Shown piece by piece: positions 55,401-63,980 of a stretch of DNA of 64,000 bases. The position numbers and the translations under genes were made by a program. Origin of the DNA: Streptomyces albireticuli (GTDB lineage: Bacteria > Actinomycetota > Actinomycetes > Streptomycetales > Streptomycetaceae). The DNA lies in assembly GCF_002192455.1 (NCBI RefSeq), contig NZ_CP021744.1:5675501-5739500 (forward strand), written 5' to 3'. Each line of letters begins with the position of its first letter. Positions within the stretch are counted from its first letter, which is position 1. A model generated the notes under the pieces. It saw only the letters and a program-made list of their open reading frames with translations. It made no database searches and was not told where the DNA came from.

Positions 55401-55717
55401 GAGTTCCCCCCGATTTCGCGCCTCTTGAGGCGTGCGCAGGGAAGGTATCAGAGGTCGCGGGTACTACTGTCGGACTTGGTGGGAGTTGTTTGATCGGAAT
55501 CTCAAATTCGATAGGCATACCGTTCGTTATGCCTGGTCAGGGCGGGTTGTTACGGGTGTGATCAATGGTCTGCACCAAAAGGCGTGCACGGAACTGCACA
55601 CTCGGGATCATTGTTGTCTATTGACATGGGTTGTTCAGGGCCAGAAGAATCTGCAAACTGTCGGGCCCTCGACCATCCGGGGGTGGCGACAAGTGGTAAA
55701 ACCAGGGGGAAAAAACA
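55401..55717. promoter_or_regulatory. divergent control region of the polysaccharide locus
   Basis: About 317 bases, A+T-rich for this genome, with no gene. AGGCATA (55513-55519) and TATGCCT (55528-55534) form an inverted repeat with an 8-base spacer. TGCAC occurs at 55571, 55585 and 55595, the last paired with GTGCA at 55584. These may be operators serving both directions. Confidence 0.5.
55621..55650 (+). promoter_or_regulatory. sigma-70/HrdB-type promoter of the DUF2334 gene
   Basis: TTGACA (55621-55626), 18-base spacer, AAGAAT (55645-55650). The -35 matches the consensus. Transcription would begin near 55657, about 60 bases before the ATG at 55718. Confidence 0.6.
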
Positions 55718-57556
55718 ATGCGAAAAGCGAGAGCGAGATCCAGGATTCCCTGGATCTCCGCCGTCGTCATGCTCGTCGCCGCCCTGCTCGGCGGCCCCGC
55801 ACTCTCCTCGCCCGGCCGGGCCGAAGCGGCCGGCACCGGCGACAGCCTCATATCCGGGCAGCTCGCCAGGGACCTGATCAACCCCACCTCGCTCTCGCTG
55901 AAGAGCGCCCAGGACCTCGGCGCCTGGGTGAAGACCCAGCTCAGCCTCGACAAACTGCGCCGGGCGAAGTCCCTTCTCGTCCAGCCCGCGCCCCGCCCGA
56001 GGACCGGCACCCAGACCGCCAAGGCGGCCGCCCCCGCCGGCACCTCCGCGCTCGTCCTCTACGACACCGCGGGCCCCTACGGGCACCTGGGCGAGCTCTA
56101 CGCCATGGCCGCCGCCAACCTCGCCGGCCACTTCGGCAGCGTCACCGCCAAACCCGTCTCCACCTACACCGCGGGCCTCGTCGAGCAGCACACCGCGACG
56201 GTCTACATCGGCTCCACGTACTACGGCGGCACCCTGCCCGACGCCGTACCCGCCGCCTTCTACCAGGACGCGCTGGCCACCAGCCGGCCCGTCACCTGGA
56301 TCGGCGACAACATCTGGAACATGGCCAACGCCGTCGGCACCGGCGCCTTCGGCCAGAAGTACGGCTGGGACCCCACCAACTCGTTCTACGACACGGGCGG
56401 CGGCGTCGGGAACATCAACCAGGTCACCTACCGCGGCCAGCAGCTGACCCGGAAGGTCCCCGCCGGCCAGGACGGCGGTGTGCTCCACCCCGCCCTGCTC
56501 ACCGGCCCCGGCTACCCCCAGGTGACCCAGCTCGCGCAGGCCAAGGACGGCACCTCCGGCGCCACCAGCCCCTGGGCGATCCGCTCGGCCAACCTCACCT
56601 ATCTGGGCGAGATCCCGTTCGCGTACGTCTCCGAGAGCGACCGCGTCATCGTCTTCGAGGACCTCCTCTTCGACGCCCTCGCCCCCGCGACCGCCGAGCG
56701 GCACCGGGCCTTCGTCCGCCTGGAGGACATCAGCCCCAAGGCCGACCCCGCCCAGCTGAAGGCCATCGCCGACTACCTGTACTCCCAGCGGATCCCCTAC
56801 GGGATCAACGTCATCCCCGTCTACACCGACCCCAAGGGCGCCTACAACGACGGGGTGGCCGAAACCGTCACGCTCACCCAGGCCCCGGCCGTCGTCAACG
56901 CGCTGAAGTACATGCTCGCCCGCGGCGCCGTGCTGATGAACCACGGCTACACCCACCAGTACGGCAACGCCGACAATCCCTACAACGGCGTCACCGGCGA
57001 CGACTTCGAGTTCTTCCGGGCCCACGTCGACGCCTCCGACAACGTGATCTACGACGGGCCGGTCGCCGAGGACTCCACCGTCTGGGCACAGTCCCGCGTC
57101 ACCGCCGGGCTCGCCGCCTTCACCGCGGCCGGCCTGCCGAAACCGACGCTCTGGACGACTCCGCACTACGCGGCCTCCGCCACGGACTACCGTGTCTTCG
57201 GCCAGAACTTCTCCGCCCGACTGGAGAGATCGTTGTACTTCTCCGGCACCCTCGGCGGCACCGCCGACCCCGGCCGGTACATCGGCCAGTTCTTCCCGTA
57301 CGCGGTGAAGGACGTCTACGGCACGACCGTCCTGCCCGAGAACATCGGCAACTACGAGCCCGACGAGTTCAACAACCACCCGCCGCGGCTCCCCGCCGAC
57401 CTGATCGCCTCGGCCAAGGCCAACCTGGCCGTCCGGGACGGGGTGGCGAGCTTCTTCTACCACCCGTACTACCCGGTGGCACCGCTCCAGCAGACGATCG
57501 AGGGCATGCGCGCCCTCGGCTACACCTTCGTCGGCCCCGCGGACCTCACCCGGTGA
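55718..57556 (+). CDS. secreted DUF2334 polysaccharide-deacetylase-like protein
   Basis: A 612-residue exported protein. It has a signal peptide (basic MRKARARSR, hydrophobic core to about residue 37), a mixed domain (~80-290) and a DUF2334/NodB-like deacetylase domain (~300-600). VRLEDISPKADP holds the metal Asp and MNHGYTHQYGN gives an HxxxH pair. TTPHYAASATDY is a later active-site loop. The ATG at 55718 has GGGGG ahead. It probably removes acetyl groups from an N-acetylated polymer; activity is inferred. Its stop overlaps the GH113-like gene (GTGA). Confidence 0.82.
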   Translation: MRKARARSRIPWISAVVMLVAALLGGPALSSPGRAEAAGTGDSLISGQLARDLINPTSLSLKSAQDLGAWVKTQLSLDKLRRAKSLLVQPAPRPRTGTQTAKAAAPAGTSALVLYDTAGPYGHLGELYAMAAANLAGHFGSVTAKPVSTYTAGLVEQHTATVYIGSTYYGGTLPDAVPAAFYQDALATSRPVTWIGDNIWNMANAVGTGAFGQKYGWDPTNSFYDTGGGVGNINQVTYRGQQLTRKVPAGQDGGVLHPALLTGPGYPQVTQLAQAKDGTSGATSPWAIRSANLTYLGEIPFAYVSESDRVIVFEDLLFDALAPATAERHRAFVRLEDISPKADPAQLKAIADYLYSQRIPYGINVIPVYTDPKGAYNDGVAETVTLTQAPAVVNALKYMLARGAVLMNHGYTHQYGNADNPYNGVTGDDFEFFRAHVDASDNVIYDGPVAEDSTVWAQSRVTAGLAAFTAAGLPKPTLWTTPHYAASATDYRVFGQNFSARLERSLYFSGTLGGTADPGRYIGQFFPYAVKDVYGTTVLPENIGNYEPDEFNNHPPRLPADLIASAKANLAVRDGVASFFYHPYYPVAPLQQTIEGMRALGYTFVGPADLTR

Positions 57557-58614
57557 ACGCGATGAGGAGGGCGGTCGCCGCCCTCACGGCAGCGGCCGCC
57601 CTCTTCCTCGCCGGCTGCTCCTCCGACGGCTCCTCCGGGGGCCCGCCGGAGGGCGGCCGCGAGAGCCGGACCCCACGGGAGGGCAAGGTGAGCGACATCC
57701 GGGGCATCACGCTCCCCGCCTGGAACACCGACGACTACAGCAGGCCCGAGGCCGCGACGTACCTCCGGCAGATCGCCGCCACCGGCGCCGGCTGGGTGAC
57801 CTTCACCCCCACCTGGTACCAGGACCGCGTCACCGATCCGGCCATGCGCGTCACGGACGAGACCGCGGGCGACGACAGCCTGCGCCACATCATCGGCCTC
57901 GCCCACGAGGCCGGCCTCAAGACCATGATCAAGCCGCATGTCGACCTGGTGAAGGGCGGCGACCGCGGGGAGATCCGCCCCGCCGACCCCGACGCCTGGT
58001 TCGGCGCGTACACCCGCTTCCTCACCCACTACGCGCGGCTGGCCGCCGACACCGGCGCCGAGCAGCTCTCCGTGGGCACCGAACTGGCCGGCACCTCGCG
58101 GGACGGCGCCCACTGGCGCGAGGTCGTCGCCGCCGTCCGTAAGGTCTACCGGGGCCCGCTCACCTACGCCGCCAACTACGACGAGTACCGGCGGATCCCC
58201 TTCTGGGACGCCCTCGACGTCATCGGCATCGACGCCTACTGGCCCCTCGGCGACCGCGCCACCACCGACGCCGGGCGGCTGCGCAAGGCCTGGGAGCCCA
58301 TCGCGGACGAGCTGGCGGCCTTCTCGGCCCGCCACCACCGCAAGATCCTCTTCACCGAGGCCGGCTACGTCAGCCAGCGCGGCACCACCACGGCCCCCTA
58401 CTCCTGGACCGTCAGCGAGAAGCCCGCCACCGACGAGCAGGCCGCCGCGTACGAGGCGCTGCTGGCCGCCCTGGACGGCAAGGAGTGGTGGGCGGGCGTC
58501 TGCTGGTGGATGTGGGACGACTGGCCGGACGCGGGGGAGACGGCGAAGCGCCTGGCGTACACGCCGCACGGCAAGCCGGCGGAGAAGGTGCTGAGGAAGT
58601 GGTGGGGGAAGTGA
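57553..58614 (+). CDS. glycoside hydrolase lipoprotein (GH113-like)
   Basis: A 353-residue lipoprotein with lipobox LAGC near residue 21, then a (beta/alpha)8 hydrolase. GITLPAWNTDDY, WVTFTPTWYQDRVTD and GLKTMIKPHVDL lead to the two expected catalytic glutamates in VGTELAGTSRD and LFTEAGYVSQRG. The ending WWAGVCWWMWDDWPD is typical of GH113/GH53-like barrels. The GTG at 57553 overlaps the deacetylase-like gene. It probably cleaves the polymer made by the facing synthase; the family assignment is from motifs only. Confidence 0.83.
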   Translation: MNAMRRAVAALTAAAALFLAGCSSDGSSGGPPEGGRESRTPREGKVSDIRGITLPAWNTDDYSRPEAATYLRQIAATGAGWVTFTPTWYQDRVTDPAMRVTDETAGDDSLRHIIGLAHEAGLKTMIKPHVDLVKGGDRGEIRPADPDAWFGAYTRFLTHYARLAADTGAEQLSVGTELAGTSRDGAHWREVVAAVRKVYRGPLTYAANYDEYRRIPFWDALDVIGIDAYWPLGDRATTDAGRLRKAWEPIADELAAFSARHHRKILFTEAGYVSQRGTTTAPYSWTVSEKPATDEQAAAYEALLAALDGKEWWAGVCWWMWDDWPDAGETAKRLAYTPHGKPAEKVLRKWWGK

Positions 58615-58684
58615 ACGGGAGGGAATCCGGCCCGTCCGGCTCCGGGGACACCGCGCGATAGCGCGGGAAAGCGCAAAAGGGGCC

Positions 58685-58704
58685 CCGGGGGCGAAGCACC
58701 CCGG
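58685..58704. terminator. hairpin between convergent genes
   Basis: CCGGGG-GCGAAGCA-CCCCGG, between the GH113-like stop (58614) and the zinc-protein stop (58743). Just before it, ACCGCGCGATAGCGCGGGA (58651-58669) nearly matches a string at about 33432 in the hisF-doxX gap. Confidence 0.55.
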
Positions 58705-58742
58705 TCACAGGGGAGCAGGCGGGGAAGAGGAGCGGGCGGCCG

Positions 58743-59624
58743 TCATGTGTCGCAGTCCAGCACCGTCCGGCACAACCCGCACCGGGCCCGCACCCGCCCC
58801 TGCACCGCCACCCGGATCCGCTGGTGGCATGTGGGGCAGGGGAAGCTGACCCGTAGCGGGTCCCGCCCCTCGAACGCGTACCCGCCGCCGGGCGAGCCGC
58901 GCTCCGCGCGCCGGTCGCGGGCGTAGCGGTGGCGGCCCAGCCGGCCGGCCGCGGCCAGGGGCGGCCGCTGCTCGTCGCGCCGGGCCCGTGCCAGTCCCTT
59001 GGTGTAGGCGTCGTAGGCCTGCGGGCTGGTGAACCAGGGGGAGGGGTCCTCCCCGAAGGCCAGCGCCCGCTTGGCGAGGACGTAGCCGAACTCCTCCGGC
59101 GTGAGGTAGCCGAGCTTCTGCGTCGTGACCGACGACTCGCGGTAGGCGTCGAGGAGCAGCCAGCCGGAACCCAGGTAGGCCGCCGCCGTGTCGGTGAGGA
59201 TCTCGTTGTCCCGGGTGCCGGGAAAGGCGAGATCGAGCCGGTGCAGATAGACGTGCATGACCTCGTGGGCGAGGGCGGCGCCGATGTCCCGGCGGTGGGT
59301 CTTGAAGCGGGAGTTGAGCTCGATGAAGTACTCCGGCCCGGCGGCGAGTTCGACGCTTCCCGCGTGCCGCATCTCGCGGAAGCTGACGATCATCCGGGCG
59401 TCCGGCAGCCGCAGGTGCCCGACCATGGCGCCGGCCACCCGCTGCACGCCCAGATACGGGTCCTCGTCGTCGGAGAAGGCCACGTCGGAGGGGGGCACGC
59501 TCAGGGCGAAGGAGTGCACCGTGTCGTACGAGAGCCGGCGGTACAGCGCGGTGATCGCGGCGCGCACCGCCTCCAGGTGCGGGAAGCCGTGCGCGATCTC
59601 GACGGCCCCGTTGTCCGAGCCCAC
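58743..59624 (-). CDS. HExxH zinc metallopeptidase-like protein with C-terminal zinc ribbon
   Basis: A 293-residue protein with no signal peptide. The central motif ALAHEVMHVYLHRLDLAFPG (His120-Glu-x-x-His124) is a zinc protease signature, with the downstream acidic NEILTDTAAAYLG as the likely third-ligand helix. The C-terminus has a four-Cys ribbon (CPTCHQRI; CGLCRTVLDC). The layout recalls SprT-like proteins but I am not sure of the family. The GTG at 59624 is the best start (GGGGGTGG ahead); a GTG 12 codons earlier is possible. Divergent from the trypsin gene. Confidence 0.75.
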   Translation of the reverse strand: MGSDNGAVEIAHGFPHLEAVRAAITALYRRLSYDTVHSFALSVPPSDVAFSDDEDPYLGVQRVAGAMVGHLRLPDARMIVSFREMRHAGSVELAAGPEYFIELNSRFKTHRRDIGAALAHEVMHVYLHRLDLAFPGTRDNEILTDTAAAYLGSGWLLLDAYRESSVTTQKLGYLTPEEFGYVLAKRALAFGEDPSPWFTSPQAYDAYTKGLARARRDEQRPPLAAAGRLGRHRYARDRRAERGSPGGGYAFEGRDPLRVSFPCPTCHQRIRVAVQGRVRARCGLCRTVLDCDT

Positions 59625-59741
59625 GCGGCCACCCCCGGTCCGTCCGCTTCCTACGGGCACTCTACGGCCGGGACCCCGTGCCGGGCAGGGCGCGTGACCG
59701 CCGTGAACGGCGCGCGGCGGGCCGCCGACGGCCGCGGAAAC

Positions 59742-59825
59742 TGGCCGAAACGCAAGGCTTGTCGCACCTTTCACCCACTCCTCATAATCGCACCGCGCTC
59801 CGAAGGCCGTATTCCGATTATCGGA
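59742..59825 (+). promoter_or_regulatory. candidate control sites of the trypsin gene
   Basis: TGGCCGAAAC (59742-59751) matches the AdpA consensus TGGCSNGWWY at nine of ten positions, and the S. griseus trypsin gene is a known AdpA target. TCCGAT-T-ATCGGA (59813-59825) is a near-perfect palindrome just before TTGACA. Binding is inference. Confidence 0.4.
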
Positions 59826-59873
59826 TTGACATGAGCCTGACAAAGCGCGCAACCTCCCACGAAAGGAAGCCAG

Positions 59874-60668
59874 TTGCTCACCTACTTCAAGGCTTTCCGG
59901 AGAACACTCGCCGTCGCGGCCGTCGCCCTCGCCGCCTTCAGCCTCCAGCCCGGCAGCGCCCAGGCCCAGGACCCCACCCCCGGGCCCGGCGTCGTCGGCG
60001 GCACCCGCGCCACGCAAGGCGAGTTCCCATGGATGGTGCGGCTGTCCATGGGCTGCGGCGGAGCCCTCTACACCCAGCAGATCGTCCTGACCGCCGCGCA
60101 CTGCGTCGACGGCAGCGGCCCCAACACCTCGATCACCGCCACCGCCGGAGTCGTCGACCTCCAGTCCAGCCAGGCGATCAAGGTCAAGTCCACCCAGGTC
60201 GTCCAGGCCCCCGGCTACAACGGCACGGGCAAGGACTGGGCACTGATCAAGCTCGCCAAGCCCGTCAACCTGCCCACCCTCAAGATCGCCGACAACACCG
60301 CGTACAACAACGGCACCTTCACCGTCGCCGGCTGGGGCGCCGCGACCGAGGGCGGCCCGCAGCAGCGCTACATGCTCAAGGCCAACGTCCCGTACGTCGA
60401 CGACGCCACCTGCCAGAAGGCCTACGGCGGCGCCCTCACCCCCGGTGACGAGATATGCGCCGGCTACCTCGCCCAAGGCGGCGTGGACACCTGCCAGGGC
60501 GACTCCGGCGGCCCGATGTTCCGTAAGGACAACGCCGGCGCCTGGATCCAGGTCGGGATCGTCAGCTGGGGCGAGGGCTGCGCGCGGCCCGGGTACCCCG
60601 GCGTCTACAGCGAGGTCAGCACCTTCGCCGCCAACATCAGGACCGCCGCCGCGAGCCTCGGCGGCTGA
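59874..60668 (+). CDS. sprT: secreted trypsin-like serine protease
   Basis: A 264-residue S1 protease, very close to Streptomyces griseus trypsin. It has a signal peptide to about Ala31, a short propeptide, and a mature start VVGGTRATQGEFPWMVRLSM. The triad is His76 (TAAHC), Asp121 (KDWALIKL) and Ser211 (CQGDSGGPMF); GGVDTCQ with its S1-pocket Asp predicts cleavage after Lys/Arg. The start is TTG at 59874, seven bases after AAGGAAG. Typical of enzymes made at mycelial differentiation. Confidence 0.95.
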   Translation: MLTYFKAFRRTLAVAAVALAAFSLQPGSAQAQDPTPGPGVVGGTRATQGEFPWMVRLSMGCGGALYTQQIVLTAAHCVDGSGPNTSITATAGVVDLQSSQAIKVKSTQVVQAPGYNGTGKDWALIKLAKPVNLPTLKIADNTAYNNGTFTVAGWGAATEGGPQQRYMLKANVPYVDDATCQKAYGGALTPGDEICAGYLAQGGVDTCQGDSGGPMFRKDNAGAWIQVGIVSWGEGCARPGYPGVYSEVSTFAANIRTAAASLGG

Positions 60669-60954
60669 CCGCTTCCGCTCCATCCCGTCCCACCGACCCG
60701 TTCGAGACCCCTCCCACCGACCCGGACGGACCAGCCCGGCCCACCCGGCCGGGCACGGCCCTCCCGGCCCGCCCACGCGACTCCGGTATGACGTGGGCGG
60801 GCCTCCGTCATCCTTTCGGCCGAGACGAGAATGGTCGGACAGTCGAGGTGTGGACCCCATAAAGGTCCGTAACGTGAGAGGCACGGCCCGATCGACCCGC
60901 CGCCCCCGGCGGCCGACGGCCGCAGACCGAGCCGCACGTACGGAAAGGGACCCC

Positions 60955-61689
60955 GTGTCCGCCAAGCACCGCATCGTCGCCGCCACCGTCCTCACCGCCG
61001 CCGCCGGCGCGGTGATCTGGCCGACGGCCGGCGCGGTCGCCGCGGACGCCGCCCACCGCGACGGCCGCCCCGGCGGCACCGCCACGAGCACCGTGCGCGA
61101 GGTCAGCCTCCCCGACGGCAGCCAGGCCCGCCTCACCTCCCGCGACGGGCGCACCAGCGCGACCGTCACCACCGAGGGCAGCGGACGGCACGTCCTCGAC
61201 CGCGCCCACCCCGAGGCCGACCTCGACCGCCTCCACCTGCGGCTCCTCGGCGGCGACACCTCCAGCCCCACCCTGCGCGCCACCCTCGACGGCAGCGCGC
61301 GCACCCACGACTACGCGTTCCCCGCAGGCAACGCAGGCAACGCAGGCAACGCAGGCAACGCAGGCACCGTCGCCCCCGTGGGCACCACCGGCGCCACGGT
61401 CCAGGCAGCACACCGCACGGACGGCACCACCGGCGCGAACAGCACGGCCGCCGCCGGCCCGGCCGAGGACATCGACCACCGCGACCAGCAGGGCGAGCGC
61501 CGCCGCGACAGCACACGGATAGCCTCCAGCAACCCCGTCAAGCGCGCCGTCGAGGCCGGCGAGGCCATCAAGGGCCGGCACGACGTCGGCACCCCCGCCC
61601 TCGCCGGCGCCACGGCCCTGGCCCTCGCCGGCGCGGGTGCCTACGGCGTACGCGTCGCCCTGCGCCGCCGGGGCCGCGCCGACGCCTGA
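60955..61689 (+). CDS. secreted or C-terminally anchored low-complexity protein
   Basis: A 244-residue protein with an N-terminal signal-like segment (HRIVAATVLTAAAGAVIWPT). The Thr/Asp/Arg-rich body includes VREVSLPDGSQARLTSRDG and a GNA tripeptide repeat (residues ~124-138). A C-terminal helix (PALAGATALALAGAGAYGVRVAL) is followed by a basic tail, as in surface-anchored proteins. The GTG at 60955 follows AAGGGA. No family recognised. It lies just before a two-component system on the same strand. Confidence 0.7.
   Translation: MSAKHRIVAATVLTAAAGAVIWPTAGAVAADAAHRDGRPGGTATSTVREVSLPDGSQARLTSRDGRTSATVTTEGSGRHVLDRAHPEADLDRLHLRLLGGDTSSPTLRATLDGSARTHDYAFPAGNAGNAGNAGNAGTVAPVGTTGATVQAAHRTDGTTGANSTAAAGPAEDIDHRDQQGERRRDSTRIASSNPVKRAVEAGEAIKGRHDVGTPALAGATALALAGAGAYGVRVALRRRGRADA
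61324..61368 (+). repeat. 9-base tandem repeat in the low-complexity gene
   Basis: Four perfect copies of GCAGGCAAC and a fifth ending ACC. Each adds Gly-Asn-Ala to the protein without changing frame, so the copy number could vary by slippage. Confidence 0.8.
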
Positions 61690-61882
61690 GCGCTGCGGTT
61701 GCGGCACCCCGTCACCCCCGGTGACATGAAGAGAAACCGACCACCGCGCGCCCCGGCGCGCCCGGCACACCCCGGACGGCCCCGGCCCGAAGGGCACCCC
61801 GGACCGGCACCCCGGCACGGCCCCGCGAGGCGGCAGGACCGGCGTCACCGGCCGGCCCGGCAAGGACAGGCGAGGGAACAGC

Positions 61883-62557
61883 ATGGCGATCACCGTGGTC
61901 ATCGCGGACGACCAGGAGATGGTCCGCACCGGCTTCCGGATGATCCTGGAGAGCCAGTCCGACATCGAGGTCGTCGCCGACGTCGTGGACGGCGAGGCCG
62001 CCCTCGCGGCCGTCGAGGAACACCGCCCGGACGTGCTGCTCCTCGACATCCGCATGCCCAAGCTGGACGGCCTGGAGGTCACCCGCCGCCTCTCCGGGCT
62101 CGCCGCCGCCGACCCCACCCGCGCCGGCCGGCCCAGGATCGTCATCGTCACCACCTTCGACCTCGACGAATACGTGCACACCGCCCTCCGCAACGGCGCC
62201 TCCGGCTTCCTCCTGAAGGACGCCAGCCCCGCCATGCTCGTCGAGGCCGTGCACGCCGCCGCCGTCGGCGACTCCCTCATCTCGCCCGCGATCACCGTCC
62301 GGCTGCTCCGCGACATGGCACCCGCCTCCGGCAGCGCCGGCCGCACCCCCTCCGAACCCCTCACCGACCGCGAGGCCGACGTCGTGCGGTGCCTGGCCCG
62401 CGGCGCGACCAACGCCGAGATCGCCGCCGAGCTGTTCGTCTCCCTCTCCACCGTCAAGACCCACCTGGCCAACGTCCAGATGAAGCTCGACGCCCGGAAC
62501 CGCGTGGAGATCGCCGCCTGGGCCTGGGAGAGCGGACTGGCCACGGGCGGCGCGTGA
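61883..62557 (+). CDS. NarL/LuxR-family response regulator
   Basis: A 224-residue DNA-binding regulator. The receiver domain (1-125) has the phosphoacceptor Asp55 in VLLLDIRMPKLDGLEV, the acidic pair Asp9-Asp10, and the Lys of GFLLKDASP. The LuxR-type helix-turn-helix (155-215) contains LTDREADVVRCLARGATNAEIA and LSTVKTHLANVQMKL. The ATG at 61883 follows GAGGGA. The stop overlaps the kinase gene (GTGA), so the pair forms one unit in which the regulator comes first. Confidence 0.94.
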   Translation: MAITVVIADDQEMVRTGFRMILESQSDIEVVADVVDGEAALAAVEEHRPDVLLLDIRMPKLDGLEVTRRLSGLAAADPTRAGRPRIVIVTTFDLDEYVHTALRNGASGFLLKDASPAMLVEAVHAAAVGDSLISPAITVRLLRDMAPASGSAGRTPSEPLTDREADVVRCLARGATNAEIAAELFVSLSTVKTHLANVQMKLDARNRVEIAAWAWESGLATGGA

Positions 62558-63714
62558 ACAGAGCCGCCGGGTGGGCCGCCCGGCACCCCCGGCTGGCCGT
62601 CGCCGCGAAGGCCGCCCTCGCGGTCGTCCTGCTCTGCCTCGTCGCCTTCGAGGGCGGCGCCCTCGCCCGCCAGCCCAGCCAGCCGCACGCCATGGTCCTC
62701 GCCGCCGGCGTCGTCGTCTGCCTCTGCGCCGTCCCCTACGGCTGGATCCCGCTGCCCGTACGGGCAGCCGTCGCCGCCGCGGTCTCCCTGACCACCTCCG
62801 CCGTCCTCATGACCGGCCCGCACCCCGCCGTCGTCTGGGGCATGGGCGAGGACATCGCCCTCCTCGTCCTCCTCACCGCCGTCCTCCAGCGATCCCCCTC
62901 CCGCGTCGCCGCCGTCCTCGGCCCGCTCCTCGGCGCCGCCTGCCTCGCCGCCCCCATGCGCGACCTCGCCCCCGGCCGCTTCACCGCCGTCTTCGGCACC
63001 CTCACCGTCGTCGTCACCGCCTACTCGCTCCTGCTGCGCGGCCAGACCGGGCAGCGGATGCGGGACATGGCCGCCGTGCGCACCGCCGAGCGCCTGGAGC
63101 TCGCCCGCGAGCTCCACGACCTCGTCGCGCACCACGTCACCGGCATCGTCGTCCAGGCACAGGCCGCCCGCTTCACCGCCCTGGACGGCCCCGCCGCCGC
63201 GGCCGCCTTCGAGCGCATCGAGATCTCGGCGGGGGAGTCGCTCAGCGCCATGCGCCGCCTGGTCGGCGTGCTGCGCGAAGGGGACGCCGAGACCGAACCG
63301 GTCGCCGGCCTCCCCGAGGTGCGCGCGCTGACCGAGGCCTTCGCCCGCACCGGCCCGCCCGTCGTCCTCTACATCGAGCAGGGCATGGACCGCTGGATCC
63401 CCGCCGACGTGGCCGCCGGCGTCCACCGCGTCGTCCGCGAGGCCCTCACCAACATCCGCAAGCACGCCGCCGACGCCACCGCCGTACGCATCGGCCTGCG
63501 CGGCGTCCCCGCCGGTGTGGAACTGCGCATCGCCGACGACGGCAGCAACGCGGCGGCCCTGTCGGAGAAGGCGCGCGGCGGCGGTTTCGGGCTCGTCGGC
63601 CTCTGCGAGCGGGTCAAGGCCATGGGCGGCCTCCTCCGGGCCGGCCCGGCACCCGAGGGCGGCTGGGAGGTCACCGCCCTCTTCCCGACGGAACGGCGCT
63701 TCCCGCCGGGATGA
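62554..63714 (+). CDS. NarL-type sensor histidine kinase
   Basis: A 386-residue HisKA_3 kinase. About five membrane helices fill residues 15-160 with no large sensor loop, so it may sense a membrane signal. The phosphorylated His188 is in ELARELHDLVAHHVTGIVVQ. The ATPase domain has REALTNIRKHA (N-box), the G1 motif as RIADDGSNA, and GGGFGLVGLCERV. The GTG at 62554 overlaps the regulator gene. The stop codon falls inside the first unit of a tandem repeat. The signal is unknown. Confidence 0.93.
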   Translation: MNRAAGWAARHPRLAVAAKAALAVVLLCLVAFEGGALARQPSQPHAMVLAAGVVVCLCAVPYGWIPLPVRAAVAAAVSLTTSAVLMTGPHPAVVWGMGEDIALLVLLTAVLQRSPSRVAAVLGPLLGAACLAAPMRDLAPGRFTAVFGTLTVVVTAYSLLLRGQTGQRMRDMAAVRTAERLELARELHDLVAHHVTGIVVQAQAARFTALDGPAAAAAFERIEISAGESLSAMRRLVGVLREGDAETEPVAGLPEVRALTEAFARTGPPVVLYIEQGMDRWIPADVAAGVHRVVREALTNIRKHAADATAVRIGLRGVPAGVELRIADDGSNAAALSEKARGGGFGLVGLCERVKAMGGLLRAGPAPEGGWEVTALFPTERRFPPG

Positions 63715-63803
63715 ACGCCGGGACGGACGCCGGGACGGACGCCGGGATGAACGCCGCGATGAACGCCGCGATGAACCCTGGGACGGACGCCGGGACCAAC
63801 GCC
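63708..63803 (+). repeat. 12-base tandem repeat array after the kinase gene
   Basis: Eight units of GGGAyGrACGCC type, for example GGGATGAACGCC and GGGACGGACGCC, run without a break from 63708 to 63803; unit 1 contains the kinase stop codon. A second low-complexity run of six-base units (TTCCGC/TCCCGT type) fills 63841-63890. I see no gene in 63715-63990. Confidence 0.85.
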
Positions 63804-63980
63804 GGGACCGGCCAGGGGACGGGTCCCGCCGTGCGGCCGCTTCCGCCTCCGCCTCCGCTTCCGTTCCCGCTCCCGTTCCCGCTCCCGCGCGGCGGCACAC
63901 ACCGGACCCCGCACCACCCGACGCTCATTAGTCCAAGACCCGCACGCCCTTTGTCCATGGGCTCCCGGCCCCCTCCGCCC

